This document shows, piece by piece, positions 12,448-24,800 of a stretch of 64,000 nucleotides of DNA. Source of the stretch: Holacanthus passer (lineage: Eukaryota; Chordata; Actinopteri; Pomacanthidae); assembly GCA_025331565.1 (NCBI GenBank), contig JAFREQ010000003.1, positions 13,013,001-13,077,000 of the forward strand, read 5' to 3'. Under the pieces are notes generated by a model. It did no database searches and was not told where the DNA came from. It was given only the letters and a program-made list of their open reading frames with translations. Made by a program: the position numbers and the translations under genes. The stretch's first letter is position 1. Every line of letters starts with the position of its first letter.

Positions 12448-14655
12448 CCTCTGGGACAGGAACCAGAGATGTGAATCCAAAACTCAAATCAACTTTCAGG
12501 ATGGGGCTTCAAAATGCTCCCAGTGTCTTCATAGACATACAACAAAGAATATGTAAGAGTGTGTAAAATACATGGACCTGGAGAGTTACAGATCTGTCAG
12601 TCAGACAAATCTTCTCAAGTTCTCTCAAAATCTGTCTCAATGTTCACAGTTCTGTGTTAATATTCTTCAGCTAATATTATCTAACAAAATGTCTTTTTTT
12701 TTTTGACAGAAGAAATTCAAACAACAAATCACAAAGGCTTCCTTCGAGGTTTTAGAAAATGTACACTAGTTAGTTTAGTTTCCAGACGTTCATGAACTGT
12801 GTAGCTTTGAACAAATCACGCTGCATGTACAGTCGCTCCTGTGTTTACCACTGAACCTGAACCCGGAGCCTGATGAGAACTGCCGTGACCGGATACAACT
12901 ACATTATACACGTATACCCGGGAGGTGCTTTGAACTGGTTCAAAGGCCTTACTGACTTTGGATTTCAAATGTTAATAAATCTTATAAAGGTGCTGTGACT
13001 CCCTGGAGAGAAGTGGTTTGAAGGTTGGACTGATTAGAGGCCTGAAGAGCCCTGAACAACTAACGGTACTTTGTTAATAGATGATAGTACTGACAGCAGT
13101 ATGCTTTTTTCACTAGTGTGTAAACTTTCTTTGGCGAGGCGTACCATCTGTTGTGTCTCAGAAATGTACAAAGATCACCTCTGTGCTGGATTCACTCAAA
13201 TTTATTTGAACATACTTCCATTATGCTTGGAATGACACACGACTATTGGATAAAACCACTACTTCATTATGAACATTGTTTTCATTCATTCTTGAACTCC
13301 TGCATCAATAACTCATGATGCAGGGATAAAATATGCCTAATAACTTATGCCTTTGCATCTGTATAATCTATGGGGAGCAGTGTGAATAATTGAGGTGATA
13401 ATCATCTCCCACTTACAGTATATACAACACATATGCTATTATATGGTGTGGAACACATGCCATAGCTTCTTTTATGCCTTGCTTGGCTCTATCTACCCAA
13501 AGACACGACTGTGCAAGTTAAAGCATGGATGTTGACCCTCCATTTATGATGTAGGCATTCTTCATATTGACTGATGTGTATAGACTCATGGCAGCGCCCT
13601 GTGGCAGCGCTGCCGGTAGCCATGGACCTGATGACTGTTAATCTGTTCACCCTGCTTCCTCTGCTTCTCTTTGACAAAGTCTCTGAAAACAGCAGCTTGC
13701 TTTGTGTCCCTCTGCTCTGTTTAACGTCCAGGTGAGAATGTCAATAATGTGTTGGTTTTTTTTTTGTATTGTTCTCCGACTGACACTCTGTGGATTGTCT
13801 ACATTGTGAATGGTGTGACGTGTGGCAGAAAACTGCACACGCCTCAGTCAGCTCATGTGTGTGTCCAGGTCGAGTAATAATTTCAAATGCAATAGCTCCA
13901 TAAAACTGTATGTGTGACTGCACCCTTGTATTTCTCTTTCTAAATAACCTCTGTACTGTAGAATTAACAGAAGTGGGTGCATGTCCTGGGAATCTTTGGC
14001 TAGCGTAACACACAGAAAAGACTTGGTTTGCAATGAATAAGCAATGCTCTCTAATAGCAGGTTTACACTATCTTTGACTTGACAGATATTGTGTGTATAA
14101 TAATCTGAAGATAACTGATTTTCTGACTTACTAACTTTCATTATTTTTGTAATCGTTTTTCTTATGTTTTGTTGTGTTTCTGGGTAGAAATGACTTAGAA
14201 CAAACTGTGTAGATGAAATATCCAGAAATACGAAGCCGGTTGTAAAAAGTGTGCTTTTGTCACTGTTAACATCATCAACAGTAGGACTCAGTTACGCGTC
14301 TGTAGGCTTTAATCGACTCTGTGGTGTTCTGTACATCTGTAGTATGTACTCGTGAAAGTGCCTTTGAAAACTGTTTTAGAGGAACTTCAGACATTCTGTA
14401 CTGTTGCATTTTCATGTCAGATGCTGTTTTTTTGAGAAAATGCAGTGCAGCAAGAAGACACATGAATAAGTAATGATGCCATTTTCCAAACAGTTAAATG
14501 ACAGAATTAACAAGAAATAAACAGCTTACCCATTGTGACATTGCACTTTGATGTATATAACTGTATATATGGCATGCAACATCATAACGTTTAGAGTTCT
14601 TTGAGGGCTTATACCTCCGAGGATTTCTTTCTAATAAAGGAAATAGTTTGTCGAG
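12448..14655 (+). other. srgap1: srgap1 3' untranslated region
   Basis: About 2.2 kb follow the stop with no coding potential. AATAAA signals lie at about 12975, 14516 and 14633. The last has no later competitor before the opposing ccdc113 gene and is the likely main site. Two UGUAUAUA motifs sit at 14552-14559 and 14562-14569. The exact cleavage site is inferred. Confidence 0.7.
14633..14638 (+). terminator. Polyadenylation signal, srgap1 (distal)
   Basis: AATAAA in CTAATAAAGG, followed by T/G-rich sequence (TTTGTCGAGTCTGAGGTGG) that fits a downstream element. The opposing ccdc113 signal lies only about 210 bp further on. Confidence 0.6.
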
Positions 14656-14846
14656 TCTGAGGTGGATTTTTTTAACTTCAGCTTTAGCTCATTTATAGTC
14701 AGTGGTGGAAAAAATACTCTGGTCATTTTACATAGCACAATGTAAAAAGAACCTGTTCCAAGTTTAAGTCCTGAATTCAAAACTTTACGCAAGAGTAAAG
14801 AAATATTATCATCCAAATGTACTTGTGTAATAAAAACATGGTTATT

Positions 14847-14852
14847 TTTATT
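14847..14852 (-). terminator. Polyadenylation signal, ccdc113
   Basis: AATAAA on the minus strand about 140 nt past the stop codon, so the 3' UTR is short. It faces the srgap1 signal tail-to-tail. Confidence 0.55.
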
Positions 14853-14992
14853 AATATAATTCAGCATACAAGGATTTTATAATGATTAAGAGAACAGGGA
14901 CTGAAATGGATGAAAGACATGAGAATTAAAGCTTCTTTGTTTTCTCTCTACATTTTAATGAATCCATGTAGACTTTTCCTCTATGTGCTGTG

Positions 14993-17900
14993 TTATTCTA
15001 TGTATGGGAGCTTTACTGGGATCTGCTGTTCCCCAGCTCTAGCTCCAGCCTCTGCACTGTATGCAGGAATAAAAGTGGTTCTGTGTGTCTTCCAGGCTTT
15101 AGTTTGGCTCTTCAAGGCCATCTGGTGAAAACAGAAAAGAGAGAGCTCATTGTTTTGGATTCTGTCGCACAAAAAGTTTCTCTCCAGCTGGACTCTGTTT
15201 GGTGTGGTGTGATTGCAGTGGAGCAAATATCCCATTTTAACAGAGACGACAGAGAATTCAAGAGAGAGCTGTTGGAAAATAAAAACATGGTTTACCTGAG
15301 CAATCCCAACCTTCCTCTCCCAAGTGTGAATACTCTGCTGTAGCTTCTTGTGTTTGTCCCTGACATGCATGTACTCGCTGATATCAGGAGCCTGATAATC
15401 TGTCATCTGGCGGCGCAGGTGTTGGTTGAGAGCCTCTGCCTTCAAATGCCCCTGAAGAGAGAGAAAATTGAGAAGAAGGGACAGAGTACACAAAGGGAAT
15501 TAGTTTAAAGAGCAGGAGAAAACTGTGGTTTGAAGGGAAAAAAAGGAAGAGAAAAAAAGAATTCACTGACTGACGTCTTCGACATAATGGAATACAAATT
15601 CTCTTTCTTCATGTATGAATAACTACATTTGATTTGGGTCGACACACTGGGCTTAAAGCTGGGCTTCTTAAAGTTTGACTAATTTTTTGGATTAAAGGCA
15701 AACCTCCTCAGCATGCTGAATCTCCTCCTCAATTTTGGCCAGCATCTGCTTCCTCTTGCTGATTTCATTGCTCAGCTCTGTGGACTTCAATGTCACACTC
15801 TGCAGCTTCTCCTGTTGACACAAACAGACAGACACACATTTTCACAAGTTCAAATGCAGATTGAAGTTGAGGTTATTAGTTGCACTATAAAGCTGGTTTC
15901 ATACTCTCTCCCACACACATTCCTGATGCGTTACCTTGTGTGAACTCAGGACACGTTGCACTTTCAAATTTTTGACTTGAAGTTCATCCAGGTTTTTGTA
16001 AATTCTCTGCTCGCTGTATTCCTGGAAAATTTCCTAAAAACAACACACAGCATTGCTACATTTACTAACAAGCAAAAAAAGCAGAGTGTGAGTCAATGTT
16101 CTCTTACAGTCTGACTCACAAATCGACTGTCAAAATAAAACTGTCTCTTCCTCTCTAGATACACCCTCACACTTTGATTCTCTACCTCACACTCCGTTTT
16201 TCCCGTCTCTTTTTTCTGCTGAAGCTGCTGCTGGAGCTTCTTCTCATAGACCTTCAGTGCCTGGTTCTTCAGATTAAACTTCTCCAACAGGGTGACCTTT
16301 TTGAGTTTGTGAACAGAACAGATGATGTGGACAGAGGGAGGATGACAATGACTAATATGAGCTGGGGGGGGTGACAGCACTGAAGAAAATGGATAACGAT
16401 CATCAAAAAATAGATGATTTTAAAAGATAAGATAAACCTTTATTCGTCCCACAGTGGGGAAATTTACATTGCACAGCAGCAAGGGGATAGGCGAGTTAAA
16501 TAGTAAAAAAGTAAAAAAAAGAGTACAAACAAGCTGAAAAAAGTATTTACAATTTTGACGTGTTTTTTGCGCACATCCGACATTTCTTGGTAAATTAAAA
16601 CATCAGACAGTCAGAAAAAAAACATATTATTACTTGGATTTCTCCTGTCCTGCAAGAAAGCAGTATAATCTTGTTCCACCTGTAGGTTTGACTGTAGAAA
16701 TATAACCATGCTAAGATTGCATTATAAAGGCTAATACAGGAACGTATGTGATTTATTGACTGACTAAAATTTAAAATTTCAAGTTATATCAACATTATAT
16801 ATCATATTTGGGGAAAAACACAGACATGTCTGTGAAAATTGTGTAAAACTTTGGAACTATGAGAAGTGTGCATATAATTAAACTAATTAAAACAATTTAA
16901 ACAGCTGCAAACATAAAAACATCTTTTCTAAATGAATAGTCCAGCTATGTTTCAAAAGCTGAACCTTGAAAATTGAATCTATTCAAACACTACTTTGCAC
17001 AGGTTGATGTCACTTCACTGAACCTAATTTTTACCTTTGACTTATCTTGAATGTACTGGAGCACCTTCTCAGGATGCTTCATATCCAACCTGTTGTCCTT
17101 CATAGGTTTAAGCAGTCTGCGTTCAAACTCCTTCTTAGCCTTCCTGATTTCTGCAAGACGCAGTTCTGCCTCTTCCAGCGAGGCCTGGAAAGACAAAATG
17201 TACTGTGGGTGTGCATTTTTTTGTTTGGATTTGTTTCTCTGTGCGAGGCTGTGTCATAACCTTGTAGCTGTCCTGAATTCTCTCATATCTCTGTTTGAGT
17301 TCCTCCTGGTCTTGTCGGGTCGCTGTTACTTCCCTCTGTGCCACATACATTTTTTGTTCCAAAGTCAGCTTATGAAGGGGATCTGATATGCTGGGCCGGG
17401 ACCTCCGCCTCCTTCCACGACCCTGAAGAGATATGCACACATTTATACAAAATGATGGGGGGCTCACTAACAGGAGCACAGTGCAGAGAGGTCATCTGTC
17501 TGAGAAATAGAATTCAAATCAGGATTGTTTGATCACATGCAGCAATATATTCTGTCACCCTTTCAACCTAAAATTGGTTGTTTTGAATTCTTAATCCAGT
17601 GTTGTGACTTTGAGCAAGAATAATTCTCTAATCCTGTCAAAGTGCTCTCTGTACATATCCTGTATTTCTTTGGGTGCACAGAGAGCAAAATCTGTCCTCC
17701 CAGTTGTTATTTTCAGTGTCAAACCACAACATATGCCAAGTAAAGAAGTCACTGGGAAGCACGTACCTCACCCTCCAGCTGGGAGGCTCCTGCTGACCCC
17801 AGACTGTTTCCCCCAGACTGGGACAGCAGGTCCTGAGGATCCAAGCGGCTGATGAAGCGCTCAAACATGTCATTCTGTGCCAGGAGGGCTGCATTGGAAC

Positions 17901-18446
17901 ATCTTGGGTGGAGAAGAGAAAATCAACAACTTCAAAGTGAGATGAAGAAAAAGCTTGAAGCTGAAAATTTGGAAAGCTAAATTTTTAGAAGAGGGTTCAA
18001 AGCGTTTGTGACTCAACCACCTGTCAAATGTTACTCATTCACTCATCTCCAATGAATCCTCAAGGAAACAGGCTCAAGTTATTAAGTAGCTAGATACATA
18101 AAATACCTCAAACATTTTGCTGAAGCAGTTTAACATTTCATATTGTCATAAGGCAAGTTCAATTATGTGACATTTATTTTAAGCTAATGGTTATGGGAGA
18201 TATAGCTAGCTAGTTGTGTTTCAGTCCTCTACAGGACTAGCTTAGCATTAGCAGGTGGCACAAATTAGCTAAGTTTATAAATCCATCTTTATGTTAACAA
18301 ACTTCACGGTTGAGCTACTTTTTAAAGTAAGTGGTGAATATTGTTTTCCATTACTTCAGCTCTTGAATTCGGTGGCAGAGGAGTTCTTTTTGTTCTTGTT
18401 TGGCCTCTTCTTCTTTATCTTCCACCACCGGAAGCTCGTCCTCCAT
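14993..18446 (-). CDS. ccdc113: Coiled-coil domain-containing protein 113 (cilia/flagella-associated protein 263), nine exons
   Basis: Axonemal coiled-coil protein. With CCDC96 (the FAP184/FAP263 pair in algae) it sits in the 96-nm repeat of motile cilia, and it has been reported in centriolar satellites. Exons from the start: 18446-18355 (MEDELPVVEDKEEE), 17902-17767 (NDMFERFISRLDPQDLL), 17422-17261 (GRGRRRRSRPSISDPLHKL), 17184-17035 (EEAELRLAEIRKAKKEFERR), 16296-16186 (KFNLKNQALKVYEKKL), 16033-15935, 15811-15704, 15451-15296 (ALNQHLRRQMTDYQAPDISE, HTWERKVGIAQ) and 15121-14993 (ALKSQTKAWKTHR, stop TAA). Total 1143 nt, so 380 residues against about 377 in human. Arginine-rich GRGRRRRSR, ERK[IV]xIAxMxLK and KAW match the human protein as remembered. 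The exon-5 acceptor (CTCAAAAAG) is weak. The start is the first Met of a short acidic N-terminus, as in the family. Confidence 0.88.
16424..16480 (-). repeat. Dispersed fish repeat tail (retroposon type)
   Basis: Contains AAGATAAGATAAACCTTTAT followed by TCGTCCCACAGTGGGGAAAT, in a ccdc113 intron. Its reverse complement recurs almost exactly at 24636-24676, and a looser copy lies at about 24231-24275. The (TTATCT)n end suggests the 3' tail of a SINE/LINE-type retroposon common in fish genomes. The family name is uncertain. Confidence 0.6.
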
Positions 18447-18486
18447 GGTTGCTACGGAACACAAAACCCTGCGCTGGTTGCTAGGG
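18447..18486. promoter_or_regulatory. X-box-like RFX half sites by the ccdc113 start
   Basis: GTTGCTACGGAAC read in reverse is GTTCCGTAGCAAC, a perfect RGCAAC half with a 4-of-6 partner half. A second GGTTGCTA follows about 28 bp on. X-boxes bound by RFX factors within about 200 bp of the start are typical of ciliary genes. The imperfect partner half keeps this tentative. Confidence 0.45.
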
Positions 18487-18720
18487 CCTGTGTTGCCTTA
18501 AGGGTCCGGAGTAAAACTCTGTAAACTTTGCCACAATCAGGAAAGAACAGAAAGCGTGGATCATATTCTGTCTACGTTTATTCATTTGAGGATTATATTT
18601 GTGTTTTTAGATGTGGATTTAAATTATAATTCAACAGAAACACTGTGGCAACGTAATAACTCTGGGGGGGGGGAATCACTCGTTAGTTTGTTATTTTCAT
18701 TTCTTAATGAGGTGAGTTTA

Positions 18721-18737
18721 AGTTTCAGTTTCATTTC
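18721..18737 (+). promoter_or_regulatory. Interferon-stimulated response element (ISRE)
   Basis: AGTTTCAGTTTCATTTC matches AGTTTCNNTTTCNY exactly and has a third TTTC, so the minus strand reads GAAA-TGAAA-CTGAAACT, a multi-half-site IRF/ISGF3 target. It lies about 90 bp before the parp12 ATG. Vertebrate PARP12 is interferon-inducible. Confidence 0.75.
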
Positions 18738-18799
18738 TGTGTAACCGGACGTGGCCGCAGTTGTGCGAAGCGAACTCATCTCTGCTCCAACAACAGTGG

Positions 18800-18814
18800 A
18801 TGCTACTTAGCTAA
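18800..18814 (+). other. Five-codon upstream ORF in the parp12 leader
   Basis: ATG CTA CTT AGC TAA ends 12 nt before the parp12 start codon. If transcription starts upstream of 18800, this minimal ORF precedes the main one and could dampen or gate translation. Its use is not shown by the sequence. Confidence 0.5.
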
Positions 18815-18826
18815 AGTGCTTTCAGG

Positions 18827-21800
18827 ATGACTTCAGTGGTCTCTAAATTCATCATAAAGACCCTGTGTGACAACCAGGGCTGTATGGACTTCAGGCGCCT
18901 GGATGAGAAGATCAGACACAACTTCACGGTGGCGGAGCCGGTTCTGAGGAGCGTCCTCTTCGACGACGGGAAAATAGCCATTCAGGTCGGCAAACAGAAA
19001 GTTGTGGGTCGTCAGATGATCAGTCCTGATAGTCTGATCGTGGCTAAAACTAGTTTGCGGCTGTGCCAGAAGAAACCAGGAGAGTGTTTGCAGTGTGATG
19101 GTTTACACCTGTGCAGGTATTTGGTTTGTGGACACTGCTCGTACGGGTAAGTGCTGCTGTGCTTCATTGGTACTTTTGTCAAGAAATACTCATAAGTGCA
19201 ATCAAAATATGTTAAAACAGTTTGTAAAATGTTAAAGTTTAAATGCCCAGTGTGCTGAGGCTGCAGCCCTTTAACTTAAATGTGTAAACAAACTGTACAG
19301 AGACTGAGGAAGTGTTGAACTTTAAAGCACACAGGCGTTTTCTGATCACGGTTCAGACATTTTCTCGAGACTGTTTGGCCTCGATCCAAAGAATCCAAAG
19401 TGGCAGAAACGAAAATGAGAGTGGACTCTTCCTACTCTCCTGATCCCTTATTTACATGTATTTCAATGACTCCTCCCTTCAACATCTTATCTGTGCAATA
19501 GAGTGACTTAATGTAATTTACACATGGATGTATTATTGCCAACTTCCGCCTTCAGTGGCCTGATCCAGACTACCTGAAAACACCCGTGAAGGGTTTAAAG
19601 ATGAATCAGATTCAGGGTGTGAATTCATATCAGTGCCACAGGTGATTGTTGATCTTATACCAAGATGATACTTCAGTCTCTTAATCTGCAGAAAAAGAGA
19701 AAGCAAAACATTTCAAAGGAAAGACAAACCTGTTCATAAGCTACTAAACATTGTTCTGTTGATGTGGGTGTGTCTGCTTTCTTCAGCACTTGTATTACAA
19801 TTACAATCAGACAGAACTGAACAGACTTTATTGAATAACTTGCTGTGACACAACCATGCATACTATATACAAACATTTGTATGTCTGTAGTCTATATTTA
19901 GCTTTGCTTAAAAGACACATTATTTGAAGCTAAAAATAAGCATTTACCTTGCTGGGCCTCTGTGGAAAACAAAACTGTTGTTGGTAAACAGCAATAAAAA
20001 TGCATCCTGTTGGTCCTTTATTTGACCACAAGATATCAGTAATGTGCATCCAACTATAATGTTGAATACCTCACCCTTAACTGTGTCTTGAACTGTAAGT
20101 AAACACTGATAAAGCACTAATGCACTGAATGCTAGTTATTGCCCAGAAACCAAATGGATACTTGCAAGCTTTTCCTCAGTAAAATTAGACCCTTTAACTG
20201 AAATTATATTACATATATTCATTTTGTTTTTCAGGCCCAATTGTAAAAATCCTCATAGTCTGGTTTCTACATACAATGGAGAGCTTTTGAGAAGATATGA
20301 TCTTCAGGATTTGACAGAGAAACAGTTGTTCCAGCTGTTACTGCAGAATGATCCTTTCCTGCTTCCTGAGGTAGGTTTCACTGGCACCAGTAGGAGACAG
20401 AGGTGGGAATTCAGACGCTCTGCTATTGTGTAGAGAATGATGTCAATTATTGAATGAACATTCATATATTTTTGTTGTAATGACATGGTCACACCCCCCT
20501 TCTAGATTTGCGCACATTACAACAAGGGCAATGGTTTGCATGGTTCCTGCAAGTTCACCACCACCTGCACCAAACTTCACATCTGCCAGCACCACTTCCA
20601 GGGTGACTGCAAGTTCGGCTCTTCCTGTAAGAGATCCCATAATTTTGATGCGCAGGGGATGAAGCTCTTCAAAGGATTCAGTGAGGATATTCTTAAAAAC
20701 CTTCATAACATCTACAGAAATAAATTCATCATCCTGGGACAACAGGAGAGAAGAGGTGCTGCTGCTCCTGGTAAAGAATAAGGACTTTTATAGAAAACTT
20801 AATCTAAAGAGAACGATAGTCTGCACAGTGTATCTTATACATCTATTTGTGTCTCCTGCAGTGCTGCCAAAGGTGAGAGTCCCCATCCCCATTCAGCAGC
20901 CTGCCCACAGCAGTCCCAGATCTCCCTCTAGTTCTGCCAGTCCCATTAAACCCATGAGTGATGCTGACAGGAACGAAATCTGCCTGTTCTTCATTCGCAG
21001 ACACTGCAGCTTCAAGGGTAACACTGAAACCACTCATACAGTGACTTCTCTGTGTGAAGAGAGGAAGTATGTCCACCACTGACGCGTGCCCTGTTCCACT
21101 GTTTTCACAGATAGGTGCGCTCGTGTCCATTGGCACCTACCTTACAGATGGCAGGTTTTAGACAGCGATGGTGTGACCTGGAAGGACCTGCCTAACATGG
21201 AAGACATTGAGAAGGCCTACTGTGATCCAGAACGTGACACAGACTGCACGGATCCACCATCGCTCAGCTCAGGGCTTTTCAGATATCTGTCTATTCAAAG
21301 GTGCATGAATCGAGAAATCGATCACACAGTTCTCTTTCTGAAGAATCAGATTCAGTTTAAATCTTTAGAAATGTCACCTTGAGGTAACTGATTTACTTTC
21401 ACTACTTGCTTTTAGCTCTGCATCCTCTGCTGTGCGGTCAGTTGACTTCATGACAATGACTTACGGAGGGTCTGCAGTTCATCGCCTGTCCACGGCCTCC
21501 TCTGTCTCAAAGCCCCCCTACTTCATTCTTACAACCGAGTGGATTTGGTACTGGAAGTCTGACAGTGGGAAATGGCTGGAGTTTGGACAGGTTAGTGGAA
21601 CCAGCTTCATGTCTTTGTTCTGATCTTTTATAGTTAATTTTTGATTTACTGCATTCCCCTCTTTTCATGCCTTACCTATAGGTTTTTCCCCATTTCATCA
21701 CTGACAAATGATGGCTCAGTCTGCTTTTTGTCTTTAGGGTGATTGTGATGCACCATCCTCTGTCACCTCTCAAACTCTGGAGAATGTGTACCTGGCAGAC

Positions 21801-24800
21801 AGAGATACAGAGATTCCTTTTGGTGCTGGCAACCATCAGTATATCCTCCACTTCAAAGATCCATCAGGAACCTATCAGATGTACCAGCAGAATGTAAAAT
21901 ACAAAACCAAGAGAGAGGTCAGGAGGAGGCCTCGCTTTGTGTCTGCTCAGGAAGTGGAGGTGAAGCTTAAGAGGTATTTTTATTTCCAGTTATAGACGGA
22001 GATTTTGCATCATCCTTGTATGTCTAACATTGCTCTTTTGGATCACGTGACACTGCAAGTCAGACAGTTATTATGTTTGTCTCCTCTGTAGTCCATCATC
22101 ACAAAGCTCCAGCTCCTCCACAGCTGACAGTTTCCCATCCCACTGGGACAAGAACTCCCTACCAGATCTTGGATACCAGGTGTTTTATTGTGCTTAAATT
22201 TCAGTTTTTCTTTTTTTTGTTTTTTTCCTTCTTGATCATATCCATACCCTTCATTAACCTGCACTGTACTTTTATCTTTCAGCTTGTAACTCTCCCCAAG
22301 TCTGCAAAGGAGTATAATATGATTGAGACGTTGTTTAAGCGCACCATGCCCCAGAGCAGGATTAACAACATTCGGAGGATCCAGAACCCATCTCTGTGGA
22401 GAGTCTTTCAGTGGTAAACCATAGACCTGGCTTTTTGGCTTAAAGCAGCTGTGATAAATATTTTTATTATAACAATGTGGGTGACAGTGTGAAAGGTGAT
22501 GAACCTCCAGAGAATTATCAGCTGAATCTGCAGCTCCTTGGCTTCACAGAGCTTTACAGTGAGTTTCAGCTCATTGTTGAGCTGTCATGCCCACAGTTTT
22601 ACTGTTTTGGTTCACATTTTCGGCTGCAGCAGGCAGCTCTTTTCAGTTCCTTTGTTTTTGTTGTTTACTGAAGACAAGATCAAAAGATGAATATGAGACA
22701 AGAATTCAGAATTTCAGCTTTTATTTACTGGTATTTACATCTAGATGTGTTAAACAACTTAGGACATACCACCTTTTGTTTGAACCCACCCATTTTTCAA
22801 GTGAGCAAAACTATTGGATCATGTGAGTGACAGGTGTTTCTCGTTGCCCAGGTGTTGCCTTTTAGATTGATTCAAACATTAAATAGCTCTGAATGACTGC
22901 TCTTTGTTTTAGCCTTGGGTTTCACCTGTAAAGACTGCATTTCTTGTTAAAAAGGATAAACCAACATGAAGACAAGAGAGCTTCAAGCCATTTTGAAGCT
23001 GAGAAAAGAAGGAAAATCAATCAGAGCCATTGGACAAATATTGGGCATGGCCAACACAACAATTTGGAATGTCCTGACAAAGAAAGAAACTACTGGTGGA
23101 CTGAGCAACAGACATTGAATGGGTCGGGCCAAGGAAACCAACAGCAGTTGATGAAAGAAACATTGTGAGAACTGTGAAGAAAAACCCAAAAACAACAGTC
23201 AGTGACATCACCAGCAACCTCCACAGTGCAGACGTAAAGGTATCACAATCAACCGAAGAAGACTTCAAGAGCACAAGGTGCAAAGCACTCATCAGCAGTA
23301 AGAATGAGAAGGCCAGATTGGAATTTGCAAAGAAGTACAGAGATGAGTTGCAAAAGTTCTGGAACAAAGTCTTATGGACTGATGAGACCAAGATTAAAAG
23401 AAAGAAAGGATCTGCTTATGATCCAAAGCATACAAGCTCATCTGTGAAGCATGGTGGAGGTAGTGTCATGGCTTGGGCTTGCATGGCTGCTTCTGGAACA
23501 GGCTCATTAATATTTATTGATGATGTCACTCATGATGGTAGCAGCAGAATGAATTCAGAAGTCTACAGAAACGTTTTGTCTGCCAATTTACAGAGAAATG
23601 CATCCAAACTAATTGGGAGGAAGTTTATCATGCAGCAGGACAATGACCCAAAATACATTGCCAACAAAACAAAGGACTTCATCGGTGGGGAAAAGTGTAA
23701 GTTTTAGACTGGCCAAGTCAATCACTGGACTTGAACCCAATAGAGCATGCATTTCACCTCCTGAAGAGGAGACTGAAGGGAGCAACCCACCGAAACAAAC
23801 AAGAACTGAAAGAGGCTGCGGTAAAAGCCTGGAAAGGCATCACAAATGAAGAATGCTACAGTTTGTTGATGTCAATGGGTCGCAGGCTTGATGCAAGTAT
23901 TGCAAGCAAGGGTTATGCAACCAAATATTAAATGTCAGTTAATTTAAGACTATCTCTTCCTTTTACTTTTGCTCACCTAAAAATGGGGTGGTCTGATACA
24001 AAAGGTGGTATGTCCTAAGTTGTTTAACACATCTAAATGTAAATAGCAGGAAATAAAATTCATCATATTCATCTTTTGATCTTGAACCCAAATGTCTTCA
24101 GTGAACAACGAAAACAAAGGAATTGGCCTTGCTGTTCCAGTACTTTTGGAGGGGACTGTATGTCTCTCAGCAGTTGGTAGAGACCAAAAACTGAGCTTAT
24201 AGAAGCAATTAGTCAACTAAGCAAAAATAATGTAAATTTCTCTATTGTGGGACTAATAAAGGAATATCTTAATACTTAGTTGCATTTCATTACATTTATG
24301 TTTTCTGTATTTTGTGTTCAGGCAGAGAGAGCAGATGAAGAAGAGGAATGGAGGGACAGCTGTGAATGAGCTGTACTTGTTCCACGGGACAGAGGAGTCC
24401 CTGACTGAGGCGATCTGTGAGCAAAACTTTGACTGGAGGATGTGTGGTGTCCATGGCACATCCTATGGCAAAGGTACAGTCTGATGAAGACACAGCATAC
24501 AATAATGACAATAAGAAATGTGTCTTTTCCTCAAACTTACTGGACTGCGTTGTTTTGGTAAGGGAGCCGAAAACTCATTTTCAGATTTGATCACACAAAA
24601 ATCAGCATCATGGCAGCAGAGAAGAACCTTTGTGAATTTCCCCACTGTGGGACGAATAAAGGTTTATCTTATCTTGACCTTCTTTTGGACTGTGTCAGCA
24701 CTAACACTTTCTTATTTTTTTTAGGGAGCTACTTTGCCAGGGACGCATCCTACTCAGACAGATATGCCAGCATCAAGAAAACCCTGAGCAAGACCATGTT

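Larger units (their letters stand above)
18447..18826. promoter_or_regulatory. Bidirectional promoter between ccdc113 and parp12
   Basis: Only 380 bp separate two divergent start codons. On the parp12 side, 18721-18737 reads as a perfect interferon-stimulated response element (AGTTTCAGTTTCATTTC), with a weaker GAAA-type site on the minus strand at 18690-18703. On the ccdc113 side, GGTTGCTACGGAAC (18447-18460) and GGTTGCTAGGG (about 18476-18486) carry RFX-like half sites. No clear TATA box is seen. Regulation by IRF/STAT factors on one side and RFX factors on the other is inferred from the motifs. Confidence 0.65.

Noticed and set aside
12448..14655. Separate gene within the srgap1 3' UTR
   Set aside because: Only short unrelated frames are present, with no splice or family support.
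23613..23849. Extra frames inside the Tc1 element of parp12 intron 9 (also 22944-23168, 23017-23391)
   Set aside because: They are other reading frames or the antisense of the decayed transposase, already covered by the element.
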